Part shown: positions 38,328 through 45,178 of the stretch, piece after piece
Layout of the letters: each line of letters opens with the position of its first letter
Numbering within the stretch: the stretch's first letter is position 1
Assembly (NCBI GenBank): GCA_016710285.1
Contig: JADJXR010000001.1
Location: 2,668,501 to 2,732,500, forward strand
Reading direction: 5' to 3'
Length of the DNA stretch: 64,000 bases
DNA from: Chlorobiota bacterium
Lineage (GTDB): Bacteria > Bacteroidota > Ignavibacteria > OLB7
The notes under the pieces: model-generated
What the model was told of the DNA's origin: nothing
Seen by the model: the letters and a program-made list of their open reading frames with translations, nothing else
Databases searched by the model: none
Made by a program: the position numbers and the translations under genes

Positions 38328-38371
38328 TGCAATCGGTTTTCCATGAACCGATAAGTGCGGCGGCTATCTTG
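38328..38371 (+). promoter_or_regulatory. promoter with AACCGATAA operator (copy 1)
   Basis: AACCGATAA (38346-38354), a 10-base gap, then the -7-like box TATCTTG (38365-38371). A conserved AATCGGTTTTCC lies 22 bp upstream of the second half-site. ATCGGTT and AACCGAT also form a 7-bp inverted repeat (38332-38352). The same layout recurs at 39101-39144 and 40103-40146. It drives the CARDB-like gene with a ~65-base CA-rich leader. Confidence 0.6.
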
Positions 38372-38442
38372 GTTAGCATGGTTCGGAACCGAAGTTGGTC
38401 CGGGCCGAAAACAACACACCAACACAACAAAGGAACAGACCG

Positions 38443-38970
38443 ATGAAAACGACAATCAACGCAATCCTTCGCTTTTGCATGATTCCGGCAGTGCTGACGG
38501 CAATGATCGCTGCCGCAGCGATTGCCCAGCCAGTGCAAATCCCGCTATCGAACGGCACGCAGCGCCCGAAGCCAACGCGTGACATCACCGCAACCGGGGA
38601 TTTCCGGATTGTTGGCGCAACCCAAACGTTCGGGGTGAACTACGGCGGGACGATCACGCTGAAAACCAGCGACCTGAATTTTGTGGCCAGCACAAAAAAG
38701 TACTCGATGAATATGGTCTATACCATGACCAACAACGGCAATGCGGGAACCGGCTTGTTCAACAATCGGCTTGCCGACAACGGTGTTGGGATAAGCGGCG
38801 TAACCGGCCAATCGCTGAACGCCGGGCAGACGAAAGCCGTTACCCACTCGAAAGTCCAGCTTTCCGAGGGGACCCACGTCATCACCCTGATGCTGGACGA
38901 CGCGAACTCCTGCGCCGAAACGGACGAGGGGAACAACACCTTCAAAGTCACGGTGGTGATTGTTCCGTAA
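38443..38970 (+). CDS. small secreted CARDB-like protein
   Basis: 175 residues from the ATG at 38443 (AAAGGA upstream). Signal peptide ending AAAAIAQ. One Ig-like CARDB-type domain: FRIVGATQTFGVNYGGTITL, VYTMTNNGNAGTG, LNAGQTKAVTHSKVQLSEGT, and the typical close DDANSCAETDEGNNTFKVTV (Asp/Glu-N-N before the last strand). CARDB domains occur in surface and adhesion proteins. It has its own promoter with the AACCGATAA operator and a strong terminator. Divergently placed from the SARP-like regulator gene. Confidence 0.75.
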   Translation: MKTTINAILRFCMIPAVLTAMIAAAAIAQPVQIPLSNGTQRPKPTRDITATGDFRIVGATQTFGVNYGGTITLKTSDLNFVASTKKYSMNMVYTMTNNGNAGTGLFNNRLADNGVGISGVTGQSLNAGQTKAVTHSKVQLSEGTHVITLMLDDANSCAETDEGNNTFKVTVVIVP

Positions 38971-39003
38971 CCTGATTAGATAAAGAGGGGTGATTCCCGA
39001 ACC

Positions 39004-39037
39004 AGCGGACAGCAGCGTTGCTGTCCGCTGTTGTTTT
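39004..39037 (+). terminator. intrinsic terminator of the CARDB-like gene
   Basis: Perfect 11-bp stem AGCGGACAGCA / TGCTGTCCGCT, 4-base loop, followed by GTTGTTTT. Confidence 0.85.
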
Positions 39038-39095
39038 CCAGCCGCCAAGTGGGCTTCACCCCCAAAAAAAATCTTTCCGACAAGCAGTTTTCCGC

Positions 39096-39144
39096 AAACC
39101 GATAATCGTTTCCCCGCGAACCGATAACCGCTTCCGCTATCTTG
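39096..39144 (+). promoter_or_regulatory. promoter with two AACCGATAA direct repeats (copy 2)
   Basis: AACCGATAATCG (GATAA at 39101) and AACCGATAACCG (GATAA at 39123) are spaced exactly 22 bp. The second ends 10 bases before TATCTTG (39138-39144). The downstream transcript would be the GA-rich RNA at 39152-39677. Confidence 0.6.
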
Positions 39145-39151
39145 ATTCCAT

Positions 39152-39677
39152 GCCTGATGACAACGGGCAACCACAACCACCAACACGAACAAACGGCCCC
39201 CACACCAACGGGCCGCAGCCACACCAAACGGAAGGACCCCGGAGCTTCGGCACCGGTGAAAGAAAGAGAGAGAGCACGCAGCGGCACACGGAGAGAGATG
39301 CCGCTGCCAGAAACAGCAGAGAGAGACAGACAGAGAGACAGACAGAGAGAGAAACGGCACAGAGAGAAGCCGCACGGAAAGAAATAGCACAAAGAACCAC
39401 CGCCACAAAGTCGGCTTCACCACAGCCGCAAGAAGACGAAAGGGAAGAGAGAGGAAGGAAAAGAGGCCAGCAACAGAGAGAGAACGCTGGCCTTGCTGAA
39501 CGCAAACCACCACCAAAGCAGCGGCAGCACCACACCCTGCCGGCAGCACAAAGAGAACGGGAGAAGCGCGACGGAGAGAGAGAGAGAATAGAGAGACTTT
39601 TCCCAACACCACGCCATTAAGTTGTGCCTCACCAATCCGCTGGGAAGCCTTGTGCAGTAAGGCTTCCCAGCTTTTTT
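39152..39677 (+). ncRNA. candidate ~525-nt GA-loop structured RNA
   Basis: It is bounded by a defined promoter (TATCTTG at 39138) and a very strong intrinsic terminator (39639-39677). The interior is C/A-rich, then (GA)n-rich. Hairpins present GA loops: GCAGCGGCA / TGCCGCTGC around CACGGAGAGAGA (39278-39307, 9 bp perfect); (A)GGCCAGC / GCTGGCC(T) around AACAGAGAGAGAAC (39464-39493); CGGC / GCCG around ACAGAGAGAA (39355-39372). An Arg/Glu-rich reading frame spans it, but the ATG at 39150 would lie at or before the predicted transcription start, no ribosome site is present, and GA repeats lack stop codons in any case. A very basic/acidic low-complexity protein from a leaderless start remains possible. 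Confidence 0.45.
39639..39677 (+). terminator. intrinsic terminator of the GA-loop RNA
   Basis: Perfect 13-bp stem GCTGGGAAGCCTT / AAGGCTTCCCAGC, 7-base loop GTGCAGT, then TTTTTT. Confidence 0.9.
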
Positions 39678-39684
39678 GTGGGAG

Positions 39685-40045
39685 TGAACCCCCACCCAAC
39701 CCTCCCCCGCTGGGCAGGGGAGGGTTTTTACGGAGGGGTCATGACTTTTTCTTGCTCCCCCTCTCCGTTAATGATTAAAGCGGTGTTCGGGGAGGAAGTC
39801 ACGGAGAGGGGGTTGAGGGGTGAGGTTTTGTAGGAACCGGGGGGTGAGGCTGATACCGCCGCGCCCCCTGCTCCGCCGCAAGCGGCGAAGCGTCCCCCCA
39901 ATGCTGGGGGGAAATGGGTTATGGTGAATGCGCAGGCTAAAGACCTGCGACTACCATCATTGGGTATGCCAGCCCCTCCCCCAGAATTAGGGGAGGCGGG
40001 GAGGGGGCTACTGCGGTGGCGGGTTGGTAGGCTTCACCGTTGCCG
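39685..40045. repeat. composite modular repeat, third copy in rotated order
   Basis: Contains the same modules as 29962-30690 but starting at a different point: CCCACCCAACCCTCCCCCGC (39692), CTCCCCCTCTCCGTTAATG to GAGAGGGGGTTGAGGGG (~39757-39818), GCGCCCCCTGCTCCGC to CCCCCCAATGCTGGGGGGA (~39862-39914), a TCTTTAG-loop half (GCAGGCTAAAGACCTGC, ~39931-39947), then CCTCCCCCAGAATTAGGGGA and GGCGGGGAGGGGGCTACTG (~39976-40015). No gene is supported. Confidence 0.75.
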
Positions 40046-40097
40046 GTATCACACCCACCCACATCCAAAAAAAAATCACCGGAAACCCACTCTTCCT

Positions 40098-40146
40098 GAA
40101 CTGATAATCGTTCCCGCCGTTTTCGATAATCGCTTCCGATATCTTG
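40098..40146 (+). promoter_or_regulatory. promoter with two GATAATCG direct repeats (copy 3)
   Basis: AACTGATAATCG (GATAA at 40103) and TTTCGATAATCG (GATAA at 40125) are 22 bp apart. The second ends 10 bases before TATCTTG (40140-40146). It precedes the zinc-ribbon/secreted protein gene pair. Spacing and positions match copies 1 and 2. Confidence 0.6.
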
Positions 40147-40210
40147 AATGCAAGAACAACAAACAACGCCACCACAACGAACAGAGAATCCAAGAGAGAG
40201 AAGGGGAATC

Positions 40211-40486
40211 ATGCAATCCGTTTCAATCATTCGACCAACAATGCCGCGAGGCCATCACGAACTTCGACAATGCCCCAAATGTGGCTCCTTCGGGAGCGAA
40301 GGGGACGCGTACTGCGCCTGCTGCGGGACGCAACTGAAACCCACCTGCGGCAGCTGCGGCACGCCGGTGGAGCAGGCGGTGGCCTTCTACTGCACCCACT
40401 GCGGAACGCGCCTGGCCGAAGCAAGGAACGGGATGGAGGAACGGAGAAGCATGGCCAATAATATCCGAAACCATCATGGGCGATAA
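40211..40486 (+). CDS. small double zinc-ribbon protein
   Basis: 91 residues from the ATG at 40211, preceded by AAGGGG. Two zinc knuckles form a double zinc ribbon: CPKCGSFGSEGDAYCACCG and CGSCGTPVEQAVAFYCTHCG. The C-terminal ~25 residues are polar. Such ribbons bind zinc and act in protein or nucleic-acid contacts; no enzyme domain is attached. It is the first gene of the transcript from the copy-3 promoter; the next gene starts 61 bases downstream of its stop. Confidence 0.72.
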   Translation: MQSVSIIRPTMPRGHHELRQCPKCGSFGSEGDAYCACCGTQLKPTCGSCGTPVEQAVAFYCTHCGTRLAEARNGMEERRSMANNIRNHHGR

Positions 40487-40547
40487 CCGCCCAACATCAC
40501 ACAAAACCACAACCACTACACAACCAACAACAGAAAGGAAAACAGCA

Positions 40548-41042
40548 ATGAACAACCAACTGAGCAACCTGGTCAAAATCGCAATCATCGCCGTGGCAAT
40601 GGTGGCCGCAACCGCAATCCCGGCACTGGCCCAGCGGGGCGGGTCCATTGAGACGCAGACCCCGATTAAAATCTTCAAGGTGACGGAAGTTGAGGTTGCG
40701 CCCTACCTCGGGTCCAGCAACAACGGGGACTGCCCCCAGAGCGTAAGCTACTCAGCAATGATTACCGTTGATGGCCCCTGCACCGTGAAGTTCGCTTGGA
40801 TCACCGACAAGAACCCGAACCCACCGGCATCCAGCTACACCTCCATTAAGTTCGACAAAGCGGGGTCGAAGCCATACTACTACTACTTCAGCGCAACCAA
40901 CGACCACCCAACGATGTCGGGCTGGGTTGGCGTGAAAATCATTGCCCCGAACCAGATGGAGTCGAACCACGTGAACTACTCCCTAAGCTGCAAGCCAACG
41001 AACACCGTAAAGGTGAATCCGAACATCAAAATCAAGCCATAA
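40548..41042 (+). CDS. small secreted protein, unknown
   Basis: 164 residues. The ATG at 40548 has AAAGGAAAA upstream and a CA-rich leader. Signal peptide (LVKIAIIAVAMVAATAIPAL, AQ). The mature part has two Cys (NGDCPQS, DGPCTVKF) and a third in LSCKP, with beta-strand spacing (KFAWITDKNPNPPASSYTS, SGWVGVKIIAPNQMESNHVN) typical of a small Ig-like or jelly-roll domain. It resembles the CARDB-like protein at 38443 in size, leader type and promoter class. Function unknown. Confidence 0.75.
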   Translation: MNNQLSNLVKIAIIAVAMVAATAIPALAQRGGSIETQTPIKIFKVTEVEVAPYLGSSNNGDCPQSVSYSAMITVDGPCTVKFAWITDKNPNPPASSYTSIKFDKAGSKPYYYYFSATNDHPTMSGWVGVKIIAPNQMESNHVNYSLSCKPTNTVKVNPNIKIKP

Positions 41043-41119
41043 CCGGCAGTCGAACAACAATGCTTTCTCCGAATCAATGCCTCTGCTAACTCTTCGCCAA
41101 TCGAATGCGTTAAGCACCA

Positions 41120-41440
41120 CACAACGGAGAGAGGAGAGAGAGAGCATAGTCCTTAGAGAGAGCAACCGCTAAGCCTGCATCACCAAGCAGGCACCAAGAA
41201 ACACCCGGCGGCGATGACCTCAACATCGTTCGCCGGGGATTCGGGACCCAAAAGCACCACGCAGAGAGAGAGCCGAAAGAGAGAGTTCGGAAAAAGAGAG
41301 AGAACCCAGAGAGAGAACCCAGAGAGAGCATCAGGTTCCCGATCCCCAAACAGCAAGGCTGCCCCCGAACGGTATTCCCCCCGGGCAACGCAAGCCGAAA
41401 CCACACAGCCATCACACAAGAAAGCAAAGGAGAGAATTGA
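41120..41440 (+). ncRNA. GA-rich structured leader / candidate RNA upstream of an NlpC/P60 gene
   Basis: The 41043-41442 stretch holds a chain of hairpins, several with GA loops. CTTAG / CTAAG around AGAGAGCAACCG (41152-41173); GCCTGC / GCAGGC (41173-41192); CCCGGCG..CGATG / CATCG..CGCCGGG (41204-41237); CCGAA / TTCGG around AGAGAGAG (41273-41290); GAACC / GGTTC around CAGAGAGAGCATCA (41315-41338). It ends at AAAGGAGAG before the lipoprotein start at 41443. No terminator lies between, so it may be a 5' leader rather than a free RNA. The composition and loop design match 12060-12264 and 39152-39677. Confidence 0.4.
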
Positions 41441-41442
41441 CC

Positions 41443-42523
41443 ATGCGTCACAGCATCGCACGTACTATCAAAAGCGCCATGAGCGGGACCGCACTAATGG
41501 CGCTTTCTATTATTGGTTGCAGCGACACCAGCAATCCGTTGGCAAGCCAAAGCCCAGCCGCTCCATTTGCGAAATATGCCAACCAGTACAGCTACCAATC
41601 CAAGAGCAATCCAACCCGCACCGAGGTGTACGATGGGGCGAAGTTGATTGCCACCTTCACCAACGGCAGCCACACCGTCACCCTTGCCGGGCCAAGCCGC
41701 ACCTTCACGGAAACGAACATCGTTCAAGGGACCACCTACACCGCAACCATCACCCACACAACGTGGGTTCGGACCCTTCCGGCAACGTTCAACGGAACGG
41801 TGGATACGGCGTGGCTGAACGATGCAATCGCCGCCAACACCAACGGAACCAGCGACGTGCTGGCCATTGCGATGGAGTATGTTGATGGCCGCAGCAATCT
41901 ATCAAGGAAGTCAAAAAATTGCTGGCGATGCCGACTACGGCCCGCTGCAGAACGACGGCACGCGCCAAGAAGGTTCCGATTTCAACGACTACTTAGGCCT
42001 TGATTGGGCCTATGGTTCCACCAACGATCCCGCCGAAAGTGGCCAGATCAATTCCCTTGATTGCTCCGGCTTCATGCGGATGGTGTGGGGATACCGCCAC
42101 CACGGAACCGGCGCGGCCAACGTTGCCGACACCATCCCGATGTCCTTGGACCCAACGGCCTCGTTCACAACGCTTCCGCGCAAGTCGTTCCAGATTTGTG
42201 ATTCGGCGGTGGGGACAATGATTATCGCCAACAGCGGGGGCATGGTGACGAACTACGCACCGTTGAACGTTGGGGACCTTGTCTTCTTCGATGCCGACAC
42301 CTCCGCCACCGACGGCTCACAAATTGACCATGTGGGGATGTACATGGGGGTTGATAACGGTGGCAAACGCCGGTTCATCAGTAGCCGCAAATCAATCAAC
42401 GGGCCAACAATGGGGGATTACAAAGGGTCCTCGCTGCTGGACAAGTTTGTGAAGAAAAGCGGGACCAATATCTATGAACCGGTCCTGTACACCAAAGCCT
42501 TCCGCGCCGCACGCCGGTTGTAA
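41443..42523 (+). pseudogene. NlpC/P60-type lipoprotein gene split by a 1-base frameshift
   Basis: The first part (41443 to ~41890) encodes a lipoprotein signal (ALMALSIIGC) and a ~130-residue beta domain. The second part, in the +1 frame (~41891-42523), encodes the NlpC/P60 domain with the catalytic Cys in INSLDCSGFMRMVWGY, the His in IDHVGMYMGV, and NVGDLVFFDAD. Removing one C of the CC at 41889-41890 joins them smoothly (YVDG-AAIYQGSQKIAG) into one 359-residue protein. The intact protein would be a cell-wall amidase/endopeptidase. Either a real frameshift or a sequencing error; both halves keep clean coding character, so the loss is recent or artificial. The longer frames that start at a TTG at 41437 and at 41822 are not the native ends. 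Confidence 0.75.
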
Positions 42524-42557
42524 GGGCACGGGAAAAAGGGCTGCAAAGCCATGTTCA

Positions 42558-42602
42558 AACCAGCAAGGCCAGTGGAACGCTTCCACCGGCCTTGTTGGTT
42601 TT
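42558..42602 (+). terminator. intrinsic terminator after the NlpC/P60 gene
   Basis: Long stem AACCAGCAAGGCCAGTGGAA against TTCCACCGGCCTTGTTGGTT (two mismatches), 3-base loop CGC, followed by TT. Confidence 0.8.
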
Positions 42603-42747
42603 GCAAGGAAGCCAATGCCGGGGCAGAAACTTGCATGAATATGCTTGCTGAATCGCTGTTTTCAGTAGATTGCCCAGCACACGCACACACCGATGGAGCA
42701 AACTCCATCAAGCACACATCAACAACCGTTTATTTGGAGGACTTCCC

Positions 42748-43359
42748 ATGATGAAACCCAACTTCCTGAATCGCCTTGCGCTTGCCACGTTGCTTGCCGT
42801 TGCGATTGCTGCTTGCGGCGGCAAGGACAAAGCCGACGCTGGCAAAACAGAACCGAAAAAAGAGGCCACCGCTGAAAAAGCAAAAGGGCATGAGTATACT
42901 TCCCAGATGGAGAAGTTTAGCGTGGCGTTCCCGGCGGACCTTAGCGCGCCGCAACGCTCCGAGCAACCGGTGGCAACCGAGGTCGGAAACATCAACATGG
43001 TGCAAGTGGTCTCAAGCTCTTCCGACGGCAACACCGCGGCGATGGTGATGTATGGCGCATATCCCGATGCCGCATTCGAGGCCAAAACCACCGCCAAGAT
43101 GCTTGATGATATTCGCGATGGAGCAATGAAAAGCGGGGAAGCAAAGCTGGATAAGCAAGAGGATTACGACTTCAACGGGAAGCCAGCGCGCCGTTGCTTT
43201 TTTAACGTAAACATGGGCGGCCAGCAAGGCTATGCACGGTTCGATTTCATCCTTTCCAAGCCAGCGCTGTACCAGGTTGCCTACATCAGCACCAGCAAAG
43301 CCAACGTGGAAAGTGCTGCAACGCAGGACTACTTCAACTCCTTCAAGATCACGCAGTAA
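42748..43359 (+). CDS. lipoprotein with PsbP/DUF1795-like fold, unknown function
   Basis: 203 residues. The ATG at 42748 has GGAGG seven bases upstream. Lipobox AIAAC at Cys ~23, followed by a Lys/Glu/Ala-rich linker. The mature domain (~50-203) starts with EYTSQMEKFSVAFPADLS and has YDFNGKPARRCFFNVNMGGQ and DYFNSFKITQ. This fits small PsbP-like/DUF1795 domains seen in periplasmic lipoproteins; the match is by pattern only. A TAGATTG box with TTG 18 bases upstream lies at ~42666-42674 as a possible promoter. A terminator follows. Confidence 0.72.
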   Translation: MMKPNFLNRLALATLLAVAIAACGGKDKADAGKTEPKKEATAEKAKGHEYTSQMEKFSVAFPADLSAPQRSEQPVATEVGNINMVQVVSSSSDGNTAAMVMYGAYPDAAFEAKTTAKMLDDIRDGAMKSGEAKLDKQEDYDFNGKPARRCFFNVNMGGQQGYARFDFILSKPALYQVAYISTSKANVESAATQDYFNSFKITQ

Positions 43360-43390
43360 ATCCCAGCAACACTGCAAGCAAAACCAAGCA

Positions 43391-43430
43391 GCAGGGGAAT
43401 CGCACACAACGCGCTTCCCCTGCTCTGTTT
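43391..43430 (+). terminator. intrinsic terminator of the lipoprotein gene
   Basis: 9-bp stem GCAGGGGAA / TTCCCCTGC with a 15-base loop, followed by TCTGTTT. Confidence 0.75.
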
Positions 43431-43442
43431 AGAGGAATCTTC

Positions 43443-45056
43443 TTAGCGATGATAAGAATGGTGGGAGTTCGGGAAAGGCTGTTGTTGGCTAAGGTTCATT
43501 TCCCCACTCCCCGCCCCCTGTTCCCCGCCCCCCTCAGTATCCACACCAGAGGACAATGCACAGCGAAAATTAATAGGATGCGGAAGCGAGCGGATGCGGC
43601 CGCCGTAGGTAGGGATGTCATCCTTGGGTGGAGCTTTCAGGAATCGTACTCTGCCATCGAAGGTAAGAGCGATTGAGGGTTTGCCACTGCCGTCAACATC
43701 ACCGACGCGGCAGAGGGTAGCTTTCCAGGGACTATTGCTTGTTTGGAGCATGATATCAATAAGGGAATCGAGGGTGTTGCCGGTAGTGTAGAAGAGGATG
43801 AAGGGTTTGCTGAAGGCGACGATTTCACTGGTTCCGTCTTCATTAAGATCACCGAGATCGAAGAGTTCGTTATCCCAATCGAACCATCCTTCATGGAGCG
43901 CGTTGGGGCTAAGGATTTGCGCCCAGGGGCGAAGTGGGAATCGGTGGTTAGCGCGGTCGGCACTGTCGTTGCCGTTGCCGTAGAGTTCCGTGAGCCGTTG
44001 CCCTGGTGCGCCGGCAAAGATGCGAATGCGTCCTTGCTCGAAATCGCCACCGCGAACGATGAGATCGGGGACGTTGTCACCGGTCACGTCTTGGAAGAGT
44101 GCGTAGTGTGTTCCACTATTCGATAAATCAATAGTCTCAACGGCTGTTGTGTCTTGCAAACCTTGTTCGCCACCATACTGTATCCGAATGCTCTTCTGTT
44201 GCTGGATGGATACCAAATCTATTCTGCCATCACAATCTTGATCCATTGTCTGTTCATAGGCCGGTGTCGTCCACCAGAGCATATCTGCTGCAGTAGATTG
44301 GCCAGCTTTTCCCCAACGTTTTCCTTGCTGGCCAAAGTACACTAAATGAACAGGCTGACGGACAACTTTGCCGTTAGTGAATCCATAACCACCACAGGTG
44401 GAGATCAAAAGGTCTTTATGATTGTCGTTGTTGATGTCAATGAATAATGCTCTACAGATGCCAAGCCACGTATCAGAATAACAGGTTAAGTGTGAGGTGT
44501 CTTGTTCGGTGTAGCGATGGGTGGAGTTCCCCCAGAAAATCACAAGGGATGCAATGGAGTATTGCCCATTGGCGTTGTAGGCAGAATCGTTGAGTTTTTC
44601 AATTCTGAGGGCAAGATCAACAAAGGAATCATCGTCGAAATCGGCAGCACAAAGGAATCGGGTGAGGGTTCCAAGTTCTGAGCTTCCAAGGCGTTGTCCG
44701 CTGGCAGGGATTGGCAAGCGACCTTTATCACCGAAGTAGAGCAATAACTCGTTGGCTCGTTCAGCCTTCGATGGTCCAAAGAGGGTGTCACAGCGAGAGC
44801 GTTCAAGGATAAAATCGGCGATCGCGTCCCCGTTCACATCCCCCACGGGAATGATACCTCTGCCGAATTCTTCACCTCGGTATGGCTTGCATGGAAGTCC
44901 TGTTCCGGTCATGTATCCCCATTCTTGGAGCCAGGCAACGGAGGGGTGTCTTGGGTCAATCCAAGTGTTGGGCTGTGATAGGGTAGTGTCATGGGCAAGG
45001 AGAGCTGCTGCTGTGGTAATCAGCAGGAGGAGTGTAGTTTTTGTGTTGGTTTTCAT
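43443..45056 (-). CDS. secreted FG-GAP repeat protein without sorting domain (paralogue)
   Basis: 537 residues. GGAGATAG before the ATG at 45056. Signal peptide (TTLLLLITTAAALLAHDT). FG-GAP motifs: GDVNGDAIADFILERSRC, ADFDDDSFVDLALRI, IDINNDNHKDLLI, MDQDCDGRIDLVSI, GDLNEDGTSEIVAF, GDVDGSGKPSIALT. It shares the HPSVAWLQEWGYMTG start and KAPPKDDIPTYGGR end with 32904-34595 and is clearly its paralogue. The tail after residue ~510 (EGGGEQGAGSGEMNLSQQQ) again contains GEMNLS and is low in complexity, so the original C-terminus may have been replaced. GC looks lower than in the flanking genes. Confidence 0.85.
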   Translation of the reverse strand: MKTNTKTTLLLLITTAAALLAHDTTLSQPNTWIDPRHPSVAWLQEWGYMTGTGLPCKPYRGEEFGRGIIPVGDVNGDAIADFILERSRCDTLFGPSKAERANELLLYFGDKGRLPIPASGQRLGSSELGTLTRFLCAADFDDDSFVDLALRIEKLNDSAYNANGQYSIASLVIFWGNSTHRYTEQDTSHLTCYSDTWLGICRALFIDINNDNHKDLLISTCGGYGFTNGKVVRQPVHLVYFGQQGKRWGKAGQSTAADMLWWTTPAYEQTMDQDCDGRIDLVSIQQQKSIRIQYGGEQGLQDTTAVETIDLSNSGTHYALFQDVTGDNVPDLIVRGGDFEQGRIRIFAGAPGQRLTELYGNGNDSADRANHRFPLRPWAQILSPNALHEGWFDWDNELFDLGDLNEDGTSEIVAFSKPFILFYTTGNTLDSLIDIMLQTSNSPWKATLCRVGDVDGSGKPSIALTFDGRVRFLKAPPKDDIPTYGGRIRSLPHPINFRCALSSGVDTEGGGEQGAGSGEMNLSQQQPFPNSHHSYHR

Positions 45057-45123
45057 GGTTTCTATCTCCTACGCGTACGTCTAATTTCCCGTTTCCTGCT
45101 CCTCAGTTTCCCGTCCTCTATTC

Positions 45124-45155
45124 TGCTAACACAGGCAATCGGTGTTTTGTTAGCA
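45124..45155. repeat. TGCTAACA inverted repeat upstream of the second FG-GAP gene
   Basis: TGCTAACA / TGTTAGCA around CAGGCAATCGGTGTTT, two substitutions from the copy at 34798-34829. It sits between the stop of the barrel gene and the FG-GAP start. Confidence 0.6.
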
Positions 45156-45178
45156 TATCTGCCTTGCGCCTTCGCTTG

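Noticed and set aside
39004..39029. Hairpin as part of the operator of the next promoter
   Set aside because: The perfect 11-bp stem with a following T-rich tract and its place right after the CARDB-like gene fit a terminator better.
39150..39620. Arg/Glu-rich low-complexity protein in the GA tract
   Set aside because: No ribosome site, ATG at or before the likely transcription start, and (GA)n DNA has no stop codons by composition. Kept only as an alternative in the RNA entry.
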